NCBI GenBank assembly: GCA_963576565.1
Contig: OY755047.1
Location: forward strand, 20,033,171 to 20,097,170
From: Aspidapion aeneum
Taxonomy: Eukaryota > Arthropoda > Insecta > Coleoptera > Brentidae
DNA: 64,000 bases
Direction: 5' to 3'
Positions within the stretch are counted from its first letter, which is position 1. Each line of letters opens with the position of its first letter. Below are positions 36,001 to 48,000 of the stretch, one piece after another. The notes beneath the pieces are model-generated. The model was not told the DNA's origin, made no database searches, and saw only the letters and a program-made list of their open reading frames with translations. The position numbers and the translations under genes are program-made.

Positions 36001-39000
36001 TCCAATGATATTCCTGGCTCTCTTTTGACAAGATGCTTTAATGAACTCTTTAGAGTGAGCCAGTTCTGGTATATTCATCCAGTATTGTTGGAAGCTGTTC
36101 TCCATCCATCTCAATATGGTTAATTTAGCAGCATTTTATGATATTCCCAGGGCTGGTTTGGGGTCGTAAAATTCGGCTTCCCTGCTGCCTGGTCTGCGGC
36201 CTAATTTCCCTCGTGTCCAGAATGCCCTCGTATCCATACTAATGACACCTTATTAGTGCTACCAAGGGCATGCAGCGAGTCCCTGCAGTTCCTCACGGTT
36301 CTCGAGACCGTGTAGGTAGGAATTAAGCGCTTTTAAGGCTGCTTGACTGTTGGAGAAGATTTTCATTGTCCTGTTGGTCCATTCGTGGTCAGTAATCCAC
36401 CGGGCACACAGTTCAATGGCTACGAGTTCGGCCTGAAATATAGTAGCCAATTGGCCGAGACTATGTTGAATCTCGATTTTTTCTTGGATACTAACAACTC
36501 CAGATCCAACGCCTGATGGCATTTTGGATCCGTCGCTATTTCAGAAGCTATCGTTGTTTAAAAAATTGGTCCTGTTCTTTAACCATTTCTCCCTTTCTGG
36601 GAGTATAATGTTGTATAGCTTTCTGCTGTACACCGTGTTGGGCATGACGTCGGATATCATTCCTAGAGTTGCATCCAACCTTGTTCCCTAATTAGGACTG
36701 TTGATATCACTTTGTTTGCCCTGCCATCCTGGTGGTTGGCCCTTATTCGATAAGTTGCTCTTCGTGCCTCCGCCTCTAAGAAAATTTGAAGCGCAGGTAA
36801 GTTTAGTAAGCATTCAAGCGCAGTCGATGGGCTAGAGCTCATTGCACCACATATGGCAAGACTGGCCTGTCGTTGTAAGCTAGTTAGTTTGGCTCTTGAG
36901 GTTCTTTGATGTCCCTTCTCAAACCAGACTATTGCGTCGTATGCAATCATTGGTCTAATGACTGTTATATACAGCCAGTATATTTGTTTGGGGCTAGTGC
37001 CCCAGGTTTTTCCGTAAATTCTTTTGCTCGTCCATAGGGACAGTGTGGCTTTGCGGGTTACCTTTTCCAAATAGGCATTCCAGGTGAGAGTTTTATCTAG
37101 GGTGACCCCCAGGTATTTACTCTCTGACGCAAATGGAATTATTTCACTGTTAAGCTCCGGAGGAGTCAGGAAGTCTAGCTTTCTTTTACGAGTGAACGGT
37201 ATAATAACTGTTTTGCTGGGATTAACAGACATCTGTTCCCTATCACACCAGTCTTTCACTGTCTAGTACTTCTTGTATCTTTCCAGATAAACGTAACCTG
37301 GTACAAATAATTGTTAATCTTGGACGTTGTTTTGGTATCCAGACTACCAGTTCAAAGCGCGATAGTGACCTTGGGAGTTGGAATGTATTGGGTCAGGGTT
37401 TTCAAGGGCGGCTCATAGAGTGGTTGACGCATTTTTGGTCTCTTAAGCTGCATATTTACATAATAATACTAACCGATCATTTTTAGTGCCAGAAAAGCGA
37501 CCTGATACGAAGAATTTTTAATCTTGGAAGTGGGTTTGGTATCCCTTATGCCCGTAATCGTCAGACTCTCAGTGCAGGGCTCTATCGTGACCTTGGAAGT
37601 TGGACCGTATTGAGTCAGGGTTTTTGAGGGTGGTTCATCGCGTAAAAGACCAGAGTGACTGATACATTTATGGTCTCTTAAGCTCCATATTTACAAAATA
37701 ATACTGCTTAACCAATCATTTTTAGTGGCAGAAAAGGGACCTGGTACAAATAGTTGTTAATCTTGGAAGTGGGTTTGGTATCGCTGGTGCCCGTAAACGT
37801 CAGACTTCCGGTGCGGGGCTCTGTCGTAATCTTGGAAATTGGACCGTATTTGGTCCGGGTTTTTGAGGGTGGGTTCATCGCGTAAAAGACCAGAATGACT
37901 GATACATTTATGGTCTCTTAAGCTCCATATTTACAAAATAATACTTCTTAACCAATCATTTTCAGTGTCAGAAAAGCGACCTGATACGAAAAATTTTTAA
38001 TCTTGGAAGTGGGTTTGATATCCCTTGTGCCCGTAAACGTCATACTTTCAGTGCAGGGCTCTGTCGTGACCTTGGAAGTTGGACCGTATTGGGTCAGTGT
38101 TTTTGAGGGTGGGTTCATCGCGTAAAAGACCAGAATGACTGATACATTTATGGGCTCTTACGCTCCATATTTACAAAATAATACTACTTAACCAATCATT
38201 TTCAGTGCCAAAAAAGCGACCTGATACGAAAAATTTTTAAACTTGGAAGTGGGTTTGGTATCCCTTGTGCCCGTAAAGTCAGACTTTCAGTGCAGGGCTC
38301 TGTCGTTACCTTGGAAGTTGGACCGTATTGGGTCAGGGTTTTTGAGGGTGGGTTCATCGCGTAAAAGACCAGAATGACTGATACATTTATGGTCTCTTAA
38401 GCTCCATATTTACAAAATAATACTACTTAACCAATCATTTTCAGTGGCAGAAAAGCGACCTGGTACAAAGAGTTGTTAATCTTGGAAGTGGGTTTGGTAT
38501 CGCTGGTGCCCGTAAACGTCAAACTTCCAGTGTGGGGCTCTGTCGTGACCTTGGTGGTAGGGTCGTATTGGGTCAGGGTTTTCAAAGGCAGGTTCATCGC
38601 ATAAAAGACCAGATTGACTGATCCATTTATGGTTTCTTAAGCTTTTAGGTCAGGGTCTTCGAGGGTGGACTCATCGTGTGACCAGAGTAATTGTTACATT
38701 TATGGTCTCTTAAGCCCCATATTTACAAAACAATACTAACCAATCATTTTTAGTGCCAGAAAAGCGACCTGGTACAAAGAATTGTTAATCTTGGAAGTAG
38801 GTTTGGTATCCCTGGTGCCCGTAAACGTCAGACTTCCAGTGCGAGGTTCGGTGGTGACCTTGGGGGTAGGGCCGTATTGGGTCAGGGTTTTCGAGGGCGG
38901 ACTCATCGCGTGAAGGACGAGAGTGACTGCGAAGCTGATGTCGGCATCTTTCATTTTTGGTACATCTATAAATAAGATTAAAATATCAACGCAACCTTAC

Positions 39001-42000
39001 AAAGATTTGAAATTCCAAAAAAAATTATTTAAGGTTTTTTAGAGTATGAAATTCTATAAGTTCCTAGCGACAAAATATTGAAAATTCAGATTTTGGAAAC
39101 TATACATTTTACGATCAGAAGCACCGAGTTGTGGGATTGTCGGGCCATTTAGATGCGAAAAAACTGCATAGTTATTTGAAATTCCGATAAACGTAATTTA
39201 CTGATGGGTGTGCTTTCGGGCTGTTCGGCCGTCGTCGTTGAAAATTCGTTCCCTGACTGGTCTTCGATAAGCCGACAAACAGTCAACATCTCCTGAAGAT
39301 GCCATCCACTCGAGATGGCGAAACGTCGAGAACGAATCTTCAAAACGAACAGCCCGAAAGCAGAAAGCTATCATTGGAAAATGGCCGCGAAAGCCTTTCA
39401 CAATTTGTAGGTCATTTACTGTTTTTTAGGGTTTGAAATCCAATAAGCTCCAAATGGTGAAACTTTGAAAATTCATAACTTAGAAACTATACATTTTATG
39501 AAAAAAAGCACCGAGTTGTAGGATTGTCGGGCGATTTAGATGCGAAAAAAACACATAGTTATTTGAAATTCCGAAAAACGTCATTTACGGTTTTTTACGG
39601 TGTGAAATCCCATAAGCTCCAAATGGCGAAACTTTGAAAATTCATATTTTAGAAACTGTACATTTAACGAAACAAAGCACCGAGTTGTGGGATTTTCGGG
39701 CCATTTAGGTACGAAAAAACCGCATAGGTATTTGAAATTATGAGAAACGTCATTTACGGTTTTTTAGGGTGTGAAATCCCATAAGCTGCAAATGGCGAAA
39801 CTTTGAAAATTTAAATATTAGAAACTGTTTATTTAACGAAAAAAATCACCGAGTTGTGGGATTGTGGGGCCAGTGAGATGCGAAAAAACCACATAGTTAT
39901 TTGAAATTCCGAAAAACGTCATTTACGGTTTTTTAGGGTGGGAAATCCCATAAGCTCCAAATGGTGAAACTTTGAAAATTCATATCTTAGAAACTATACA
40001 TTTTATGAAAAAAAGCACCGAGTTGTGACATTGTCGGGCCATTGAGATGCGAAAAAACCACATAGGTATTTGAAATTCCGAAAAACGACATTTTCGGATT
40101 TTTAGGGAGTGAAATCCCATAAGCTGCAAATGGCGAAACTTTTAAAATTCATATTTTAGAAACTGTACATTTAACGAAAAAAAGCACCGAGTTTTGGGAT
40201 TGTCGAGCCATTAAGATTTGAAAAAACCACATAGTGATTTGAAATTCCAAAAAACTTCATTTACGGTTTTTAGGGCGTGAAAACCCATAAGCTCCAAATA
40301 GCGAAACTTTGAAAATTCATATTTTAGAAACTGTACATTTAAAAAAAAAGCACCGAGTTGTGGGATTGTCGGGCCATTGAGATGCGAAAAAACCACATAG
40401 TTATTTGAAATTCCGAAAAACCTCATTTACGGGTTTTTAGGGTGTGAAATCCCATAAGCTGCAAATGGCGAAACTTTGAAAATTCATATATTAGAAACTG
40501 TTTATTTAACGAAAAAAAGCACCGAGTTGTGGGATTGTGGGGCCATTGAGATGCGAAAAAACCACATAGTTATTTGAAATTCCGAAAAACGTCATTTACG
40601 GTTTTTTAGGGTGGGAAATCCCATAAGCTCCAAATGGCGAAACTTTGAAAATGCATATTTTAGAAACTATACATTTTATGAAAAATTGTTAGATTTTCGG
40701 GCCACTGAGATGCGAAAAAACCACATATTTATTTGAAATTCCGAAAAACGTCATTTACGGTTTTTTACGGTGTGAAATCCCATAAGCTCCAAATGGCGAA
40801 ACTTTGAAAATTCATATTTTAGAAACTGTACATTTAACGAAACAAAGCACCGAGTTGTGGGATTTTCGGGCCATTTAGGTACGAAAAAACCGCATAGGTA
40901 TTTGAAATTATGAGAAACGTCATTTACGGTTTTTTAGGGTGTGAAATCCCATAAGCTGCAAATGGCGAAACCTTGAAAATTTATATTTTAGAAACTGTAC
41001 ATTTAACGAAAAAAAGCACCGAGTTGAGGGATTTTCGGGTCATTTAGGTACGAAAAAACCGCATAGGTATTGGAAATTCCGAAAAACGTCATTTACGGTT
41101 TTTTAGGGTGTGAAATCCCATAAGCTGTAAATGGCGAAATTTTGAAAATTCATATTTTAGAAACTGTACATTTAACTAAAAAAAGCACCGAGTTGTGGGA
41201 TTGTCGGGCCATTGAGATGCGAAAAAACCACATAGTTATTTGAAATTCCGAAAAACGTCATTTACGGTTTTTTAGGGTGGGAAATCCCATAAGCTCCAAC
41301 TGGCGAAACTTTGAAAATGCATATTTTAGAAACTATACATTTTATGAAAAAAAAACACCGAGTTGTTAGATTTTCGGGCCATTGAGATGCGAAAAAACCA
41401 CATATTTATTTGAAATTCCGAAAAACATAATTTACGGTTTTTTAGGGTGTGAAATCCCATAAGCTGTAAATGGCGAAACTTTGAAAATTCATATTTTAGA
41501 AACTATACATTTTACGAAAAAAAGCACCGAGTTGTAGGATTTTCGGGCCATTTAGATGCGAATAAACTACATAGTTATTTTCCGAAAACGTCATTTACGG
41601 TTTTTAGGGTGTGAAATCGCATAAGCTCCAAATGGCAAAACTTTGAAAATTCATATTTTAGAAACTATACATTTTACGAAAAAAAAGCACCGAGTTGTGA
41701 AATTGTCGTGCCATTAAGATGCGAAAAAAACACATAGTTATTTGAAATTTCGAAAAACGTATTTTACGGTCTTTTAGGGTGTGAAATCCCATATTCTAAA
41801 TGGCAAAACTTTGAAAATTCATATTTTAGAAACTATACATTTTACGAGAAAAATAGATATTAATACTTACCTTTTCTGCCACTCCCAACTCTCATGCAGA
41901 GAGGCATTACCAGGTTGATTATTATACTTTCTGTTTTTTCTTGCGTAGGAAATACCGAACCACCGACCACCGATTCTAGGGTGCAGGACGCCTCCTGAAA

Positions 42001-45000
42001 TTGGTAAGTTTTAAAACATATTATTTTTCTTTTTATTTCGGTACTCTCTAGAATCAATCTTCTAGTTTTTAGTGTAGCAAAGAGGGATTTAAAGATAAAA
42101 AAAGTAATGAAATTAGCTTTTTTATGTTTGTTACAATATAGCGTATGTCTACTCAAGCCCACTACTGTGGCACAACGACTAGCAAACGTTATTTTTCTAC
42201 CTGAAAATTTTGTACAAATTTTAGTCCTGAAAAACGTTTTCTAAACGGCGTTATCACAACTAAAAATATACCTCAAATATTTGGTTTAAATGAAAAGGTC
42301 ACGTAGAGTTGCCTAAACCAAAGTTTACACAATTAAAATATAAGTTGCTGCACTTGAGCCGGCGGCCGACACCAAACGACGAATCGCACACTTGTTTTGC
42401 AGCGGGTTAGTGACTGGTGGATCTTTGAGCCGGCGGCCGACATCAAACGCCGAATCGCACACCTGCTTTGCAGCGGGTTAGTGGCTGGTGGATCTTTGAG
42501 CCGGCGGCCGACATCAAACACCGAATGGCACACTTGCTTTGCAGCGGGTTTTTTTTATGGGTATGCGCACTCGCAAGGAGATCCCTATCACGCTCGAGGA
42601 GCGGCAAGTGCGCGGAAATGTTGGTGTGTGTTGGTTTTGAAATGGCTTAGGTTGTAACCTGCAGGGAAAACTGTCGCAGAGAGTTTATTCGACAGCGATG
42701 CTGTTCTCCAGATATATAAATTCTGATATAATGAGGTTCTTGGTGCCTCTATTTTGACAATAAATTGATGGTCACCGTCTGTTTGACGTGTTCGCCTAGT
42801 AGGTGCTACTCCCGGGGGGATCATACGTGCCAACTCTTCAGAGCATTTTCCGTGATAATACCTGTAGAAGAGAGATAGATTACCCATTGTTCTTCGATGT
42901 TCGAGACTATCCAAGCCACGGGTAAGTGCGGATGTGGATAGTTAGACTGTATACTATCACAATTTTCGGATAATGTCACAAAAAAGTTTTGGTAATATGA
43001 TATCGAGGTTCGCTTGTTCTAGCTTCTCCTCTCGATGACATGAAAGGTCATTTTTAATGTACACATAGATCCCAAAATTATGTCGAAATCGGTGGTGTAG
43101 GTCATAGCCGGGATAAAGATAGTTCACAATAGGTGTTGCAGAACTGATTTTAGTTTCAGTGAGAACAAGGATTTCAGGTCTTTCTTTTTCAAGATGTTAA
43201 TGAACTGAATTCATGTTGGTACTTAATCCTCTTATATTGCTAAAATCAATTCTGAGTTGAGTTTTTGGTCTTCTTTTAATATCTTTGCATGAAGAACCCC
43301 CAGGATCACCCGACGTCCAGAGATCCGAGTGGTCGTGGTTAGTGGCTGGTGGATCTTTAAGCCGGCGGTCGACATCAAACGCCGAATCGCACACCTGTTT
43401 TGCAGTTACCACCAGCGACAGCCTACGTCGGCTCGCGTTTGTTCTCTATATTTCCATTGATTTGCAGTGAAGTGCAGCAATTTATATTTGTAAACTTTTT
43501 TTAAACTATCTTCAGTAAGGAAGGAAAACTTTGAGAAATCGTATTTTTGCTCAGTTTAACTTTGATTTCTTCATAACTTCCAAGACTAATATACTACTTG
43601 AATTTGTATCAGTGGCGGCTGGTGACTTTATAAATTGGGGGGCAGATACTTGGTGTAGTTTTTAGTTTATTTGTTTATAGATAAAGTCCATTCGCCTTTC
43701 TTTTGTATGGCCCTGTGAAGCAACCTCAAAAATCTCACAGAATTTTAAACAGTCTATTAACCTACCAAGTATATGTCTATTTTTTGTCACATTTTCACTA
43801 TGTAATGCTTTCCCAATAGGCACTATTCAATTGGCACCTAATATAAATTCTATGTGGTTATTTAAATGAATACCACTAACTTTGTGTCGTTTTAACTTAT
43901 CACTAAAGTGCTTGATATCACACATGCCCTTTGCCACCCACGCAGGATCACTTCGTGGATTGTTCATAACAAGACAAATATAGTAAAAAACAGCATTTCT
44001 TTTTTCACAACCGCACAACCAGTTTTCAGCATCGTATAATTTTTTATTAAATTTTCTATTATTTTTTTGTAACACCCATCGGCATTACTTGCACTAAAAT
44101 TTTGGTTAATTTTTAGGTCCGGTCTATGTGGCCCTAAAGATTTTATTTGTAATCGAAGTTCATCAACGTATTTAAATTTGCACAGTTAATTATATAATCG
44201 GTGGTATTTTATAAATAAACTAGATCTGGGTCGCAAGGAACAAATAGACAACTGAGCCCTGAAGGGGAGAAAACTAGAGATATCCCAAAAAAAATAACCC
44301 CAAAGTTAAATTCGCCCCGTCTGGGAAAACAGAGTCTATTAAACTAAAAACAAAGGAAAAAAAACCGGCCGCGGACTTTTTTTGTGGCTGGAACTTCGGT
44401 CTTAAACTTAACACCACGTGTGACTTCTTTCAGGTTTTGTCGGAAGTGATTTCTTCATTCCCCTGTTAAACACAGGGTGGCGCTTCAAACTCCCAGCGTG
44501 TGCTAAAGCTAAATGATCAGGTGATCAAGAAGAAAATAACTTTCAACAAAGAGAGAAATTATCACCTGATCGGAATTTATCCCAAACAGGACTTTCTTTT
44601 TTGAAGGTTTTTGCTGAAAGCCCAAAAATATCAAAACAAACTTTAAGGTTAGGTTTTCCAAAAAATTCAAAATAAAACAAAAAACAAAAATAACTAGCAG
44701 TATTAAACACAAACAATAACAAAAACAACCAATGACACGCGACCGGCAAGGCTTTTTAGTACATATTGACATACCCCAAATCAAAATAAACTCACACGTC
44801 TTTACTAAGGATAAAACCAGCAACCTAGGAAGGGTAACGGACGGTTTCGCACGATGATAATGGCCGACTTCAATTAAAACAAACATTCCTCCCGCCCCCG
44901 CTCGAGAACATCCACCCATACCCCGCTGAAAAACTGGTGAAATTGAAACCTTGCCCCGCGCGGCGGTGCCGGCTTGTTATTATTTACGCTAAAAAAGTTC

Positions 45001-48000
45001 ACCCAATTAATTGCGTGTTGCTAACCACAGATAATAAAAAGAACTAGGCAATCATGTCGTAAGGGAAGATTTAACTTTTTAAAAATAAATCAATTAAAAA
45101 TACTGTTTGTTGTCTAGTTTTGGGAGGGCACTGCCCCGTTGTCCCCCCTGTAGCAGCCGCTACTGGTTTGTATAATATATTTAGAAACACCTTTTATAGG
45201 TGTTTAACCTAATAACTTACCGCCCCACTTTGAATCTGCAATGCGATCAATCTGACAACCATGGAACAAAAATTCGGAGGCGGGGCTTGAGTCAGAACAG
45301 CAGCATGAGCTCCAGAAACACCTTCAACTGTGCATTCTGTCACTATTAACGCCTAAAATATACAGAGTGATTTTTAAATTTACTAAAATAGACAAACTTT
45401 AACTCTGTCTTCATCGGATTCGAAATGTTCACCTTGAATTTTTTTTCAATTTTTAAGTTTTTTTAAACAGTAAAACTAAAAATTTGTAAAAACTTAACTT
45501 GATAGGGACGTCCGTCGGTTTCATAAATAATGTCTCAAATGAAATTTTTAGGGAGACAAATGTGTGGTTCAAAGCTATTCACCATCGAAGTAGTAGAATG
45601 AAAGTAATTTTGCAAGGTGAACTAATATCGTTCTTTTTCGCCTTGATGCCAAATCGTGGTATTACTGTAAATATTAATCAAATTTTTCTAAAATAAATTA
45701 AGAAAAAAAACCGAAGATACTTTCTGGGTACTTGTTTTTCCCATATTTTTCTCCCCACAAAAATACTAAATAAGGACTTACTTGGCAGACATTGACTAAC
45801 GTTTTAATCTGATGCCAATTAATCAATTGTGGGTATTTTGCCAATGTGTTGTAGATGCCTTTCAACAACCCAGCTGCCGCATTCCAATCTGTATTTCTCT
45901 GCAAAAAAAAACATTAAGTAAAGAATTATTTCTGTAATGCTCTGCTTTTTCTCCAACTGAAAACTGATTATCTTCGTTTTCAGTGATTCCAATCGAAAAA
46001 TTTGGCAGGCCAAATTTCGAGAGAAGTAAAAGGGTGAAAGTCTTAATAGATTGATATCTGAGTACCGCAAAGGTGGGTCGTTGTCCTCTGTCCCCCCAAG
46101 AAGTGCTTGCGTTTTACCCCTCAAAAGTACCAAATTTGGATTACCTTATATAAAAATACACTATATATTATTTTTACCCTTATCGACGGTTTCTTATGAA
46201 TTTTGGAGAAGACCTTCTCCATCCTTTTCACCAAGGTGACAAAAGCAGGCCTCATAGTATCCTCACTCCAATCTGTAGAGGGAAGTACGTAAGTCATGTA
46301 GTACTGCAGACCTCTGCAAGCCATGGACTCGGGATCGTACGGTGAGACTTTGAGGAGGGCGTGAGCAATATCTGCCAAGCGCTGAAATGATAAGTAATTA
46401 ATGTTTACATAAAAATAAAATGAAGCTTAGAATAGAATACAAGAAGTTGTTGAATTGTTTAACATCACATTCGACTAGGTAGCATGCTAATATCCCTAAT
46501 TTTACCCTATTTATTATAAGACTAGGAAAATTAGATTTTAAGTCTGTGAAAGCCATAGATCAACTAAAAATGAGCTCTTACCACATGAGATCTGCTATCT
46601 AACACCTCCAAACAAAACTTCTCTTTGTCCTTAAGGTTTTCGTTAATAGCAACAATCCTGTTGTTAACCTTGTATAAAAATTCTGCTGTCAAGGACAACA
46701 GAACGTCTCTGGGTCTTCTGTATTCTTCCCGCATCATCTCGGAGTCTTCTGTGTCATGTTCGTACATGCTTTTGGTTCTGAAAAAAACGAGATACCTCTA
46801 TGTTTATTTGTATTTTTTCTTTGCGCCCATATCATTGCAAGCCCCTTGTTGGGTTAATTTTTTCCACGTGTTTTTCAATTATGAAGAAAAGCTGTTCAAG
46901 CTGAGGTCCTGAAAAATAAATTGAGGTATAATCTGTCGTTTTCCTAGCTGTTTAATCAGGCACCTCTAACATGAGTAAATGACGCTGTTTGCAGCCACCC
47001 AATCTCGATACAGACGCTCCATTTCCACTACCACCACCATATCCCCCATATTAATGGACTCCTCTCACTATGCTGTTGTGTTCTTTCCTCATAATCTTGA
47101 GTTTGGTACCCTGAACAGGTGCTTATTCTCCGGACTGGGGAGTGGGGAGTACCACACAGAATAGGTGTCTGATAGACAAACCGACATTTAACTACCTGCA
47201 ATTTGTCATTTGTTAGTCACTTCATTCGTTTTCGATTTATAATAATAGTACTGTGTCTTGTCCACGTTCACTGGTACTCCCCACTTTTGGCATTATTCCG
47301 TTAACTTTCTCATCATATACTCCATGTCTTCTTTATCATTAGCTACAAATATTTGATCGTCAGCAAACTGTAGTGTGTATATGGTAAATCGGTCGTAAAG
47401 TTGTATTCCCATGCCTTGTACTTTTCGTGTCCAGTTTTTAGAGCTACTGCGATATATATTTTAAAAAGAGTTCGAGAGATACAACATCCCTGTCTTAAGC
47501 CTTTCGTTACCAGGAATTCTTTCAAAAGTCGATTTCCAATTTTAATTTTAGATTTTGACCCTTTGTATAGTTCTTTTATCGCTTTTATGTGTGTATGATT
47601 AATAGAAGTTTGCTCTTACACTATCCATAATTTTTCTACTGGAACGGATCATATGCTTTTTGTAGGTTCACAAAGGTAACATCTCTATATTTCTGGCACT
47701 CCTTTTCTCAATTACTTGTTTAGTACAAAAAACATTCTCACTACAAGATCTACTACTATGTCGGTTTAGAACGTTTTTCCGACGCCTATTCTCCACCTGC
47801 TTCGATCCTGACAATCATCTTCTGTCAAATTTTTTTGACTCATTGATCTTTGGATTGACTGTTGCCATTCTAGTTTAAGACGCCCTCTTTTTCTACGCCC
47901 TATTGGTTGCCATTCTAGGACCTCCTTTGGTAATCTTTCGTCGTACTGCCTGAACAAAATCCACTTTGTTCTTCTTCTTCTTCTTCTAGAAAATCATTAT

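Larger units (their letters stand above)
35600..38740 (-). repeat. unc80: Tandem array of six extra copies of unc80 exon 19 with flanks
   Basis: The marker cttggaag recurs at 37319 (changed to cttggacg), 37523, 37762, 38002, 38242 and 38481, a 239-240 bp period, and once more in the canonical exon at 38790. The outermost copy (A) is split by the LINE: its start lies at about 35600-35645 and its rest at 37291-37440, and it has an in-frame stop. Copies B (37474-37676) and E (38193-38395) are 203 nt, each with a 1-nt deletion. Copies C, D and F are 204 nt and open. An extra truncated piece lies at 38646-38735. Confidence 0.93.

Noticed and set aside
42333..42657. Several ORFs with repeated peptide (CHSVFDV, ATNPLQSRCAIRR)
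   Set aside because: They arise from the 71-bp repeat, whose length is not a multiple of three, so the same DNA is read in shifting frames.
44509..44919. 136-residue minus-strand ORF with hydrophobic stretches
   Set aside because: It lies in the interior of the hAT element without transposase motifs; probably random.
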